Assembly: GCA_016718155.1 (NCBI GenBank)
Contig: JADKEH010000046.1
Coordinates: forward strand, 62,001-126,000
Direction: 5' to 3'
Length of the DNA stretch: 64,000 bases
Source of the DNA: Candidatus Rhodoferax randersensis
GTDB taxonomy: Bacteria > Pseudomonadota > Gammaproteobacteria > Burkholderiales > Burkholderiaceae_C
Shown: positions 1 through 8,530 of the stretch, in pieces
How the letters are laid out: each line of letters starts with the position of its first letter
Position numbering within the stretch: position 1 is the first letter of the stretch
The notes under the pieces: model-generated
The model's input: only the letters and a program-made list of their open reading frames with translations
The model's database searches: none
Told to the model about the DNA's origin: nothing
Program-made: the position numbers and the translations under genes

Positions 1-443
1 TAGCCTTGTTTGTCGAGGTACTCGATGTCGCAGCCCAGTTGCCGCAGCGCATCGACCAGGTCGCCAATTGGCCGCTCGTGCATTCGGGGTACGCCGCGCA
101 GTTCATAGTTGCCGCCCAGCACGGCCAGTGCGGCGGTCAAGGGGCGGATGGCGGTGCCGGCGTTGCCCATGAACAAACTGGCGGCCTGGACGCTCAAAGT
201 GCCGTCCAGACCATCGATCAGGACGGTGGAGCCCTTTTCACGCACGCCACAGCCCAACTGACGCAAGGCCGCCAGCATGACGCGCGTGTCGTCAGAGTCC
301 AGCACATCGTGCAGCGCGGTGGTGCCCTGACACAGTGCCGAGAGCAGCAGCGCGCGATTGGAAATGCTTTTTGAACCTGGCAGGACGACCGTGCCGCCCG
401 CAGCCGTCAGCGGCGGGAGGTCAATGTACTTGGTGTCAAACAT
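1..443 (-). CDS. aroA: 3-phosphoshikimate 1-carboxyvinyltransferase (EPSP synthase), N-terminal part
   Basis: Reading the minus strand from the ATG at 443 gives MFDTKYIDLPPL, then the conserved EPSP-synthase segment LPGSKSISNRALLL and later MGNAGTAIRPLTAAL. The enzyme joins phosphoenolpyruvate to shikimate-3-phosphate in the cytoplasmic shikimate pathway. Only about 147 residues are inside the window; the gene continues past position 1. Its start codon overlaps the tyrA stop by one base (TAATG), so it is translationally coupled to tyrA. The prephenate and shikimate enzymes form one aromatic amino acid block here. Identification is firm; the C-terminal half cannot be judged. Confidence 0.93.
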   Translation of the reverse strand, partial: MFDTKYIDLPPLTAAGGTVVLPGSKSISNRALLLSALCQGTTALHDVLDSDDTRVMLAALRQLGCGVREKGSTVLIDGLDGTLSVQAASLFMGNAGTAIRPLTAALAVLGGNYELRGVPRMHERPIGDLVDALRQLGCDIEYLDKQG

Positions 444-1315
444 TACTTGTTGATCTTCGACATGCTCCAATGCGCCCGGGTGACGCTGGCCTGCTCGATC
501 AAACCCTCCAGTGCCTCGCCATTGCCGCTGGAGATCATCACTTCGAGCGCGTGCAGGTTGCGCTGGAATATCTTGGACTGCGCGAGCAACTCTTCGCGAT
601 TGGAAATCAGGATGTCACGCCAAACCTTGGGGTCGCTGGCCGCAATGCGGGTGCAATCCCGAAAGCCCGGTCCGGCCAGCGACAGGAAATCCTGTCCGTG
701 CTTTTGCCCGGAAATGGCATTCATCAAGGCAAACGAAATCAGATGAGGCAGGTGGCTGACCGCGGCGAAGGCTGCATCATGGGATTCGGGCGACATCTTG
801 ACCACGCGGCAGCCCAGACCGGTCCACAAGTCAACCGCCTTTTGCAGTTGAATGGTCAAGGTCCGTTCGATTGGCGTCAGGATCACTTGCTTACCCGCGT
901 ACAGGTCGGCGTCCGCATGTTCCACGCCGGACACCTCGCGCCCCGCGATCGGGTGGGCGGGCACGAACGAGCCGATCTGTTCGCGCAAGGCGCGTCGACC
1001 GGAGTCAATCACATCACGCTTGGTCGAGCCAACGTCCATGACCAACATCTGCGGCGTCACCAGGTGTTTGATAGCCTTGAACGTGGCTTCGGTTGCCGCC
1101 ACGGGCACCGCGATCAGCACGATGTCAGCGCCAGAGACGGCCAGCAGGGCTGAGGGGGCCTCGACATCGATCACCCCCATTTGGCGCGCCTTCTCGGTTG
1201 TGGAGGGCGACTTGCTGTAGCCCACGACACGCTTGACCAAGCCCGCCTTCTTCATGGCGAGCGCAAACGATCCGCCCATCAGGCCGCAGCCAATCAGTCC
1301 AAGTTGCTCAAACAT
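443..1315 (-). CDS. tyrA: Prephenate dehydrogenase
   Basis: A 290-residue cytoplasmic protein that oxidatively decarboxylates prephenate in tyrosine synthesis. The N-terminus holds a Rossmann NAD(P)-binding glycine motif, GCGLMGGSFA. It is followed by the family's VMDVGSTKRDVI region and the HPIAGREVSGVEHA substrate-site segment around residue 120. The length matches single-domain TyrA proteins with no fused chorismate mutase, which fits because the mutase is in the neighbouring pheA. It lies 24 bp downstream of pheA and overlaps aroA by one base, so the three are likely co-transcribed. No hisC gene separates pheA from tyrA, unlike the order I recall for many Burkholderiales. Confidence 0.95.
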   Translation of the reverse strand: MFEQLGLIGCGLMGGSFALAMKKAGLVKRVVGYSKSPSTTEKARQMGVIDVEAPSALLAVSGADIVLIAVPVAATEATFKAIKHLVTPQMLVMDVGSTKRDVIDSGRRALREQIGSFVPAHPIAGREVSGVEHADADLYAGKQVILTPIERTLTIQLQKAVDLWTGLGCRVVKMSPESHDAAFAAVSHLPHLISFALMNAISGQKHGQDFLSLAGPGFRDCTRIAASDPKVWRDILISNREELLAQSKIFQRNLHALEVMISSGNGEALEGLIEQASVTRAHWSMSKINK

Positions 1316-1339
1316 CCTGCTTCCTTGTAGGCATAGTGA

Positions 1340-2422
1340 TCATGCGGTGACCGGATAGGTGCCCAGCATTTTGTAGAACGCGCAAAGCCCCTGCAAGTCC
1401 TTCAGGGCTGAGGCAACATGCGGCTGGGACGGGTGGCCCTGAACGTCAATGTAAAAATAGTACTCCCATTGCCCCGAGCGGGCTGGTCGAGACTCGAACC
1501 GGCTCATGGACACGCCATGCGTCTTGAGCGGTACCAACAAGTCGTGCACCGCGCCGGGGCGATTCGGTACCGACACAATCAGGCTGGTGCAGTCATTGCC
1601 GGAGGCAGGTGGCATGGGCATGGTCTGCGGCAGGCACACGACGGCAAACCGGGTGCGGTTGAAGACGTCGTCTTGAATCGCGTGCGTGACGATGTGCAGG
1701 CCGAACTCGCTGGCGGCGCGTTCGCTGGCAATGGCCGCCCAGGCCGGGTTGCTGGCCGCCAGACGGGCACCTTCGGCATTGCTCGACGCGGCGCGCCGGT
1801 CGGCGTCGGGCAGGTGTGTATTGAGCCAGCCCTGACACTGGGCCAAGGCCTGCGGGTGCGCGAAGACCGCCTCGATGCCTTCGAGCGAGTCAAGCTTGCG
1901 CAGCAGGTTGTGGCGCACCAGCAGGCTGGTCTCTCCCACGATGTGCAAGGGTGAGTTCAGCAGCAAATCGAGCGATCGCGAGATCACCCCTTCGGTTGAA
2001 TTCTCGATCGGCACCACCCCGAATTCAGCGCTGCCCGCGGCGGTGGTGCGAAACACCTCGTCGATCGTGGCGCAGGGCAGGCGATCAATGCTGGAGCCGA
2101 AGAACTGCAGCGCGGCCTGCTCGGTGAAAGTGCCGGTTGGACCGAGGAAGGCGACCCGCTGCGGTGCCTCCAGGGCGCGACAGGCCGACATGATTTCACG
2201 CCAAATGGTGGCAACGCTGTTGTCCTTCAGCGGGCCGGGGTTGCCCTCTTGCAGATTCTGGATGACCTGGGCTTCGCGTTCTGGTCGAAACGCTGGCGAA
2301 CCCTCAAGCCGTTTAATCTCGCCCACGTCCTGCGCCAGACTGGCTCGCGCGTTGAGCAGGGCCAGGAGCTCCTGATCGAGGGAGTCGATTGCTACGCGCA
2401 GGTCGGCCAGGGTCTTGCTCAT
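1340..2422 (-). CDS. pheA: Bifunctional chorismate mutase / prephenate dehydratase (P-protein)
   Basis: A 360-residue protein with three modules. An AroQ-type chorismate mutase domain occupies about residues 1-90 (LRVAIDSLDQELLALLNARA, with EREAQV). A prephenate dehydratase domain follows from about 92 to 270 (VAFLGPTGTFTEQAA, then VPIENSTEGVI and NRTRFAVV). A C-terminal ACT domain binds phenylalanine for feedback inhibition (VPNRPGAVHDLL and the SRFESRPAR motif). It converts chorismate through prephenate to phenylpyruvate. The gene begins 138 bp after the gyrA stop on the same strand. I see no serC between gyrA and pheA. Confidence 0.96.
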   Translation of the reverse strand: MSKTLADLRVAIDSLDQELLALLNARASLAQDVGEIKRLEGSPAFRPEREAQVIQNLQEGNPGPLKDNSVATIWREIMSACRALEAPQRVAFLGPTGTFTEQAALQFFGSSIDRLPCATIDEVFRTTAAGSAEFGVVPIENSTEGVISRSLDLLLNSPLHIVGETSLLVRHNLLRKLDSLEGIEAVFAHPQALAQCQGWLNTHLPDADRRAASSNAEGARLAASNPAWAAIASERAASEFGLHIVTHAIQDDVFNRTRFAVVCLPQTMPMPPASGNDCTSLIVSVPNRPGAVHDLLVPLKTHGVSMSRFESRPARSGQWEYYFYIDVQGHPSQPHVASALKDLQGLCAFYKMLGTYPVTA

Positions 2423-2560
2423 GTTTGAATTGTGTTGCTACTGTCTGCTCGATCATGATGGGGCACGGCCGTCGCCGACTGCCCACCAGCGCTCATTATC
2501 GACGCTGAAACGACCTCCGACCCTGAGCGGTCGGACCGACCTGCTAGCTATTGCATAGCG

Positions 2561-5227
2561 TCAGGTATTGTCACCGTCTTCTTCCTCCGCGGTGGCCTCG
2601 CCGTCGGCCGGGTTGGCATCATTTTCCACGATGCGCTGCAGCCCGCTGAGTTTGGAGCCCTCGTCCAACCCGATCAAGGTCACGCCCTGCGTGGCGCGTC
2701 CGAGCTCGCGAATTTCGCTCACTCTGGTTCGCACCAACACGCCCTTGTCGGTGATCAGCATGATTTCGTCATCGGCATGAACCAGGGTGGCGGCCACGAC
2801 CTTGCCGTTGCGCTCGGACTGGGTGATGGCGATCATGCCCTTGGTGCCGCGCCCATGGCGCGTGTACTCGGTGATGCTGGTGCGTTTGCCGTAGCCGTTT
2901 TCGGTGGCGCACAACACGCTCGTGCGTGTTGTTTCCGTTTCTTGGGCGATTTGTTGGTCGTCCGGGGCTACCAGCATGGCGATCACGCTTTGACCGTCTT
3001 CGAGCGTCATGCCGCGTACGCCGCGCGCCTGCCGACCCAGGGGACGCACGTCGTTTTCGTCGAATCGCACCGCCTTGCCACCGTCACTGAACAGCATGAC
3101 GTCGTGTTGGCCGTCGGTCAGAGCCGCGCCGATGAGGTAGTCGCCATCGTCCAGGTTGACGGCAATGATGCCGCCCTTGCGGGGGTTGTTGAATTCGTCC
3201 AGCGCAGTCTTCTTGACCGTTCCCATGCTGGTTGCCATGAACACATATTGGTCGGCCGGAAAGCTGCGTTTGTCACCGGTCAGTGGCAACACGACGTTGA
3301 TCTTTTCACCATCCTGCAGCGGAAACATGTTGACAATCGGGCGCCCACGCGAGCCGCGCGAGCCCTGTGGCACTTCCCAGACTTTCAGCCAGTACAGACG
3401 ACCGCGGTTGCTGAAGCACAAGATGTAGTCGTGCGTGTTGGCGATGAAGAGCTGATCGACCCAATCGTCTTCCTTGGTGGCCGTGGCCTGCTTGCCCCGG
3501 CCGCCGCGCTTCTGCGCCCGGTACTCGCTCAAGGGCTGGCTCTTGATGTAGCCACTGTGTGACAGCGTGACCACCATGTCGGTGGGCGTGATCAAGTCTT
3601 CGGTGGAGAGGTCGAACGAGCTGTGCTCCACCAGGCTGCGCCGCGCACCCTTTTTGGTCTGACCAAATTCGGTCTTGATCACCGAGAGCTCGTCGCTGAT
3701 GATGGTGGACACCCGCTCGGCTTTGGCCAGGATGTCCAGCAGGTCTTCAATCTCGGCCATTACCTCTTTGTATTCGGCGACGATCTTGTCCTGCTCCAGC
3801 CCGGTCAGACGTTGCAGGCGCATTTGCAGGATTTCCTGCGCTTGGGTCTCCGACAGGCGGTACAGGCCATCGCTACCCATACCCAAGGACTTCTCCAGGC
3901 CATCCGGGCGGTAGTCGTCGGCGTTGATGACGCCGCCATCGGCCCGTGTACGGGTCAACATCTCGCGCACCAGCCTGCTGTCCCAAGGTTTGGCCATCAG
4001 CTCGACCTTGGCCACCGGCGGCGTCGGGGCGTTGCGGATGATGGCAATGAAGTCATCGATATTGGCCAGGGCCACAGCCAGGCCTTCGAGCACATGACCG
4101 CGTTCCCGCGCTTTGCGCAAGTTGAACACGGTGCGCCGCGTCACCACTTCGCGGCGGTGCTGCAGGAAGACCTCTATCAGGTCCTTTAAGTTGCACAACT
4201 TGGGTTGGCCGTCCACCAGGGCCACCATGTTCATGCCAAAGGTGTCCTGCAACTGGGTCTGCTTGTACAGATTGTTAAGCACCACTTCGGGTACTTCGCC
4301 GCGCTTGAGCTCGATCACCAGGCGCATGCCGGACTTGTCCGACTCGTCCTGGATGTGGCTGATGCCTTCTATCTTTTTCTCGTGCACCAACTCGGCCATG
4401 CGTTCCTGCAGCGTCTTCTTGTTGACCTGGTAGGGCAATTCGTCAACGATGATGGCCTGGCGTTGACCCTTGTCGATGTCCTCGAAGTGGCACTTCGCGC
4501 GCATCACCACCTTGCCGCGCCCGGTGCGGTAACCATCCTTGACGCCGTTGATGCCGTAAATGATGCCGGCAGTGGGGAAGTCTGGCGCCGGCACGATCTC
4601 CATCAGTTCGTCAATCGTGGCCGCCGGGTTGCGCAGCAGGTGCAGGCAGGCGTCCACCACTTCGTTGAGGTTGTGCGGCGGAATGTTGGTGGCCATACCC
4701 ACGGCAATACCGCCGGAACCGTTGACCAGCAGATTGGGCAGCCGGGTTGGCATGACCAATGGTTCTTTTTCGGAGCCATCGTAGTTGGGGCCGAAATCAA
4801 CCGTTTCCTTGTCCAGATCGGCCAGCAATTCGTGGGCGATCTTGGCCAGACGGATTTCGGTGTAACGCATGGCGGCGGCGTTGTCGCCATCGACCGAACC
4901 GAAGTTGCCCTGGCCATCGACCAGCATGTGGCGCATGGAGAAATCCTGCGCCATGCGCACGATGGTGTCGTAGACCGACTGGTCGCCGTGCGGGTGGTAT
5001 TTACCAATGACGTCACCGACGATACGGGCCGATTTCTTGTAGGCTTTATTCCAGTCGTTGCTGAGTTCGTGCATCGCGAACAGCACGCGGCGGTGCACCG
5101 GCTTCAAGCCATCACGCGCATCGGGCAGGGCGCGCCCGACAATCACACTCATGGCGTAGTCGAGGTAACTCCGGCGCATTTCCTCTTCAAGACTGATGGG
5201 CAGGGTTTCTTTGGCGAACTGAGTCAT
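2561..5227 (-). CDS. gyrA: DNA gyrase subunit A
   Basis: Catalytic breakage-reunion subunit of DNA gyrase, 888 residues. I start it at the ATG at 5227 (MTQFAKETLPISLEEEM), the conserved N-terminus; the reading frame is open 26 codons further upstream, but that part has no family resemblance. The active-site tyrosine lies in AAAMRYTEIR (residue 122). The quinolone-resistance region reads HPHGDQSVYD, so residue 83 is glutamine where E. coli has serine. The C-terminal beta-pinwheel has the GyrA-box-like QRGGRGK motif. The tail is acidic (EATAEEEDGDNT). No strong Shine-Dalgarno sequence precedes the chosen start. It is divergent from the ompA-like gene. Confidence 0.97.
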   Translation of the reverse strand: MTQFAKETLPISLEEEMRRSYLDYAMSVIVGRALPDARDGLKPVHRRVLFAMHELSNDWNKAYKKSARIVGDVIGKYHPHGDQSVYDTIVRMAQDFSMRHMLVDGQGNFGSVDGDNAAAMRYTEIRLAKIAHELLADLDKETVDFGPNYDGSEKEPLVMPTRLPNLLVNGSGGIAVGMATNIPPHNLNEVVDACLHLLRNPAATIDELMEIVPAPDFPTAGIIYGINGVKDGYRTGRGKVVMRAKCHFEDIDKGQRQAIIVDELPYQVNKKTLQERMAELVHEKKIEGISHIQDESDKSGMRLVIELKRGEVPEVVLNNLYKQTQLQDTFGMNMVALVDGQPKLCNLKDLIEVFLQHRREVVTRRTVFNLRKARERGHVLEGLAVALANIDDFIAIIRNAPTPPVAKVELMAKPWDSRLVREMLTRTRADGGVINADDYRPDGLEKSLGMGSDGLYRLSETQAQEILQMRLQRLTGLEQDKIVAEYKEVMAEIEDLLDILAKAERVSTIISDELSVIKTEFGQTKKGARRSLVEHSSFDLSTEDLITPTDMVVTLSHSGYIKSQPLSEYRAQKRGGRGKQATATKEDDWVDQLFIANTHDYILCFSNRGRLYWLKVWEVPQGSRGSRGRPIVNMFPLQDGEKINVVLPLTGDKRSFPADQYVFMATSMGTVKKTALDEFNNPRKGGIIAVNLDDGDYLIGAALTDGQHDVMLFSDGGKAVRFDENDVRPLGRQARGVRGMTLEDGQSVIAMLVAPDDQQIAQETETTRTSVLCATENGYGKRTSITEYTRHGRGTKGMIAITQSERNGKVVAATLVHADDEIMLITDKGVLVRTRVSEIRELGRATQGVTLIGLDEGSKLSGLQRIVENDANPADGEATAEEEDGDNT

Positions 5228-5455
5228 GAAGGAGGCTTTGAGCGGCGGGTGGAGTCCGATTTTACGGGCAAGGGGTTGTCGCGGGTTCGCAACACTTGCT
5301 TGCAAATGCTGATTTCAGCGTCCCAAGCGTGTCGGGACAGTGGCAGGGGCAGTTACATGCTGTGGCACAATGACCCGAACGTTTTAGGTGATAGGCATTT
5401 AGAGCGTCCCAACATTCGCCGCGCTGCTGCGGCTTTTTCCCCAACGAGGAGAACC

Positions 5456-6118
5456 ATGAAGAAACTGAACAAAGTGGCATTGGTGATTGCTACCGCAGCG
5501 CTGGCTACCGCAGCGGGTGCCCAGTCTATTGATAACTGGCGCGCGGCCGATGGCACAGTCTGGAAAAACGGAACCAACGAACTGTGCTGGCGCAATAACT
5601 TCTGGACCCCTGCCACGGCGGCCCCTGGTTGCGACGGCGCCATTGCGGCACCGAAGGCAGCACCAGCCCCGGCTGCAGCACCCGCCATGGCGCCTGCGCC
5701 TGGCGCCACGCCAGCGCCTGCACCGGCACCTGCAAAGCCCACTCCTCCGCCACCCGCCGCGACCAAAGTAACCTACGCTGCCGACGCTTTCTTTGACACC
5801 GGCAAGTTCGTACTCAAGCCTGAAGGCAAGGCCAAGCTCGATGATTTGGCCGGTAAGGTCAAGGGCATCAATCTGGAAGTCATCATTGCCGTGGGTCACA
5901 CCGACTCCGTGGGTGGCGATGCTTACAACCAGAAGCTGTCGGTCAACCGTGCTGAAGCGGTCAAGGCTTATCTGGTGTCCAAGGGCATCGAAAAGAACCG
6001 CGTCTACACTGAAGGCAAGGGCGAGAAGCAGCCCGTTGCCGACAACAAGACCAAGGAAGGCAAGGCCAAGAACCGCCGCGTCGAGATCGAAGTGGTCGGT
6101 ACCCGCGCCAACAAGTAA
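5456..6118 (+). CDS. OmpA-family outer-membrane/peptidoglycan-binding protein
   Basis: A 220-residue secreted protein. Residues 1-22 form a Sec signal peptide (MKKLNKVALVIATAALATAAGAQ). A short region with WRAADGTVWKNG and two cysteines follows. An extended Ala/Pro-rich linker spans about residues 60-100. The C-terminal OmpA domain holds the peptidoglycan-binding signature (GHTDSVGGDAYNQKLS, then NRRVEIEV). It should tether the outer membrane to peptidoglycan. It lacks the eight-stranded beta-barrel of E. coli OmpA, as is common for this shorter family in Comamonadaceae. The start has a good ribosome site (GAGGAGA, 5 bases upstream). A rho-independent terminator lies 44 bp downstream. Confidence 0.9.
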   Translation: MKKLNKVALVIATAALATAAGAQSIDNWRAADGTVWKNGTNELCWRNNFWTPATAAPGCDGAIAAPKAAPAPAAAPAMAPAPGATPAPAPAPAKPTPPPPAATKVTYAADAFFDTGKFVLKPEGKAKLDDLAGKVKGINLEVIIAVGHTDSVGGDAYNQKLSVNRAEAVKAYLVSKGIEKNRVYTEGKGEKQPVADNKTKEGKAKNRRVEIEVVGTRANK

Positions 6119-6161
6119 TCGGGCCTGATACCCCCGGGCAGCCTGTTGCAGGCTGACCCAG

Positions 6162-6189
6162 CAAAAACCCCGCCCTGGCGGGGTTTTTG
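6162..6189 (+). terminator. Rho-independent terminator after the ompA-like gene
   Basis: A perfect stem AAAAACCCCGCC / GGCGGGGTTTTT with a short loop, followed by T residues. It sits between the ompA-like gene and ubiG and is symmetrical enough to work in both directions. Confidence 0.88.
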
Positions 6190-6228
6190 CCTTTCGGCAG
6201 CCAGCGTTGTTTCTTTCATAATCTCGCC

Positions 6229-6951
6229 ATGACTACAAGTTTGAATGCCGACCCGGCCGAGCTGGCCAAGTTCTCTGACCTCGCGCACCGCTGGTGGGAC
6301 AAGGAGAGCGAGTTTCGACCGCTACACGAGATCAACCCGCTGCGACTGGACTGGATCACTGGCCTGTGCAGCCTCAAGGGCCAGCAGGTTCTGGATGTCG
6401 GTTGTGGTGGCGGCATTCTGGCGGACTCGATGGCACGTCAGGGTGCACAGGTGTTGGGAATCGACCTGGCTAGCAAGGCCCTTCGTGTAGCGCAGTTGCA
6501 TGCGCTGGAGGCTCAGACACCCAACGTTCGGTACCGCGAAATCAGTGCCGAGGCCTTGGCACTGGAGGCTCCCGCCAGTTTTGAGGTGGTCACCTGCATG
6601 GAAATGCTCGAACACGTGCCGGACCCCGCGTCGATCGTCCAGGCTTGTGCAAGCTTGGTCAAGCCGGGCGGCTGGGTGTTCTTTTCCACCTTGAACCGCA
6701 ACCCGAAGTCGTTTCTGTTTTCCATCGTGGGCGCCGAGTACCTGCTCAAGCTGTTGCCGCGCGGCACCCACGAGTACGACAAGATGATCCGGCCCAGTGA
6801 GTTGGCGGGCTATTGTCGCGCCGCCGGGCTCACCTTACGCCACACCCGTGGCCTGGCCTACAACCCGATCATCAAGCGCTACTCGCTCAGTGAAGATACC
6901 AGCGTGAACTACTTGTTTGCCACCCAGCGCGATGGCGGGCCGCGCCCGTGA
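6229..6951 (+). CDS. ubiG: Ubiquinone biosynthesis O-methyltransferase
   Basis: A 240-residue SAM-dependent methyltransferase that methylates the ring hydroxyls of ubiquinone intermediates in the cytoplasm or at the membrane. The N-terminus has the UbiG-specific HRWWDKESEFRPLHEINP segment. Motif I for SAM binding is VLDVGCGGGILADSMA, and CMEMLEHVPDP follows in the expected place. The chosen ATG at 6229 gives the family N-terminus; upstream in-frame codons fall in the terminator. Its TGA stop overlaps the GTG of gph, a pairing (ubiG-gph) widely conserved in proteobacteria. Confidence 0.95.
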   Translation: MTTSLNADPAELAKFSDLAHRWWDKESEFRPLHEINPLRLDWITGLCSLKGQQVLDVGCGGGILADSMARQGAQVLGIDLASKALRVAQLHALEAQTPNVRYREISAEALALEAPASFEVVTCMEMLEHVPDPASIVQACASLVKPGGWVFFSTLNRNPKSFLFSIVGAEYLLKLLPRGTHEYDKMIRPSELAGYCRAAGLTLRHTRGLAYNPIIKRYSLSEDTSVNYLFATQRDGGPRP

Positions 6952-7631
6952 CGCGGGTGGCAGGCCGGTTTGCCCGGATGCGGGCCGTGCTGTTTGACCT
7001 GGATGGGACCCTGCTCGATAGTGCACCGGACCTGGGCGCAGCGGCGGATCAAATGCGGGTCAAGCGGGGTTTGACTTCGCTGGCACTAGCCGACTACCGG
7101 CCGGCGGCGGGGGCGGGCGCACGCGGCTTGTTGGGTGTGGCCTTTGGTGTGACGCCGGACCACCCTGATTTCGCCGCGCTGCGCGATGAATTCTTTGGCA
7201 ACTATGAGCGGTGTCTGACGCAGCGCACCACCGCGTTTGACGGCATTGGGGCCTTGCTGGCGGAACTGGCGGCGCGCCAATTGGCCTGGGGCGTGGTCAC
7301 CAACAAAGCAGCGCGCTTCACCGAGCCTTTGACCCGCGCCATGCCTCTCTTTGCCACGGCGGGGGCGGTCGTTAGCGGCGACACCACGCCCTATGCCAAG
7401 CCGCACCCCGAGCCTCTGCTGGAGGCGGCACGCCGGTTGTCCGTGCCGCCGACCGAGTGCATCTACGTTGGCGACGACGAGCGCGACATCATCGCCGGTC
7501 GGGCCGCGGGCATGCTGACCGTGGCGGCCACCTACGGCTACCTCGGCAGCCACGGCGACGTGGCCCAATGGGGCGCCGATGCCACGATTAATTCTCCCTT
7601 GGCCCTCTTGCAATTGCTTGCAAACGCCTAA
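6948..7631 (+). CDS. gph: Phosphoglycolate phosphatase (HAD superfamily)
   Basis: A HAD-family hydrolase that clears 2-phosphoglycolate. The nucleophile motif is FDLDGTLLDS, and the third motif GDDERDI supplies the magnesium-binding acids. The insert cap between them is alpha-helical, as in Gph. The GTG at 6948 overlaps the ubiG stop as GTGA, giving 227 residues; an ATG at 6978 (MRAVLFDLDG) is an alternative giving 217. The -10 element of ssrA overlaps its last codons, so gph and tmRNA abut with almost no spacer. Confidence 0.9.
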   Translation: MTRVAGRFARMRAVLFDLDGTLLDSAPDLGAAADQMRVKRGLTSLALADYRPAAGAGARGLLGVAFGVTPDHPDFAALRDEFFGNYERCLTQRTTAFDGIGALLAELAARQLAWGVVTNKAARFTEPLTRAMPLFATAGAVVSGDTTPYAKPHPEPLLEAARRLSVPPTECIYVGDDERDIIAGRAAGMLTVAATYGYLGSHGDVAQWGADATINSPLALLQLLANA

Positions 7632-7634
7632 AAT
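7608..7634 (+). promoter_or_regulatory. Probable ssrA promoter
   Basis: TTGCAA at 7608-7613 and TAAAAT at 7629-7634, with a 15-base spacer, end 9 bases before the predicted mature tmRNA 5' end. The site lies inside the last codons of gph. The spacer is shorter than the optimal 17, so the -35 assignment is tentative. Confidence 0.5.
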
Positions 7635-7643
7635 AGGGCTTGA

Positions 7644-8032
7644 GGGGCTGCACTGGTTTCGACGTGGATTCGGACGCGCAGCAGGGCATGTCGAGCTGAA
7701 TGCGCTCGTAAAACAGATTCAAACAAACTAACTGCAAACGACGAACGTTTCGCACTCGCTGCTTAATTGCACGTGAGCCTCACAACAGCAAGCCGATAGG
7801 CTGGGCAAGGGTGGTCAGATCGCAAGATTGGGCTGTCCAGGCTGTGGGGTAATTTCATTCGGCTGGGTCTGCCTTGGGTAACTTAGGGCGGGTCGAGAAA
7901 ATAGGTTGCTGGCGTTTTGCATAGCGTGCCACTGCGCGATGTAAAAAGCGAGATCCAAATCAGACGGCTACACATGTAGAACTGCTCGAAGAAGGTTTGC
8001 GGACGCGGGTTCAAATCCCGCCAGCTCCACCA
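7644..8032 (+). ncRNA. ssrA: Transfer-messenger RNA (tmRNA)
   Basis: The tRNA-like 5' end begins GGGGCTGCACTGGTTTCGACG. The 3' end carries a T-arm, GCGGGTTCAAATCCCGC, and the acceptor strand ending CAGCTCCACCA, which pairs with GGGGCTG. Together these make the alanine-type tRNA domain of a one-piece tmRNA of about 389 nt. The tag reading frame at 7734-7766 encodes ANDERFALAA and ends in TAA; the charging alanine is added in front. It rescues stalled ribosomes and marks the nascent protein for proteolysis. The 3' end is a classical integration site, and a run of mobile-element debris starts just after it. Confidence 0.97.
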
Positions 8033-8036
8033 GATT

Positions 8037-8069
8037 AAAAATCCAACCGGGTCTCCGGTTGGATTTTTG
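8037..8069 (+). terminator. Rho-independent terminator of ssrA
   Basis: Stem ATCCAACCGG (8041-8050) pairs with CCGGTTGGAT (8055-8064), with loop GTCT, flanked by an A-run and followed by TTTT. It begins 4 bases after the CCA end of tmRNA. Confidence 0.92.
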
Positions 8070-8294
8070 CCCTATCCCACGTGTTCATTGGGGTTCCAGA
8101 GGGTTCTTGCGGACTTCGTGGTTTCCAGACTCCCAGAAATCGCCACTTTTGCTCTCTCTCCGGGCCGATAGTCTCCGCAACGGAGAGCACCCCAAACGAC
8201 TCGTAGTCCGCAAGAGGTTCGGTTCATGCCCATAAAAATCAATGGGTTAGGTGCGGACGAATCAAGCAGGTGAATTTCGGAATTGGTGGTCGGC
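8070..8294. other. Gene-free stretch with an 11-bp inverted repeat, tmRNA-proximal island edge
   Basis: No recognisable gene. TCTTGCGGACT at 8105-8115 is matched in reverse complement by AGTCCGCAAGA at 8205-8215, about 90 bases apart. This could be a remnant of a small element or of an attachment region. I searched for a copy of the tmRNA 3' end here and did not find one. Confidence 0.4.
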
Positions 8295-8530
8295 GTCAAC
8301 TATCCTGGCCGCCCGACGACAACTATCTTGGCCGGTCGGAGGCGGGGAACGTGTAAAGATTCGGTATTTGGCTGTCGGTTTTCTCAATTCCTTTCAATCA
8401 ATGGCTGTTTGGCAAGCGCAGCCGCGTCAGGCAGAGGCTCCTTCCGGGAGCTGTGGTCAAAGGCATGAACCCGCGGGGGCTGTCCACAGGCTTGACCTGT
8501 GGGCGGAGTAAGCTGTCCACGGCGGGCGCG

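Noticed and set aside
2517..2541. CCGACC/GGTCGG/CCGACC hairpins after gyrA as an attenuator or terminator
   Set aside because: The stems are only 6 bp and there is no T-run on the minus strand; mentioned under the gyrA-pheA finding only.
4205..6118. 637-codon plus-strand frame running through gyrA into ompA
   Set aside because: Only its last 220 codons (from 5456) are the OmpA-like protein; the first part is antisense to gyrA and has no homology.
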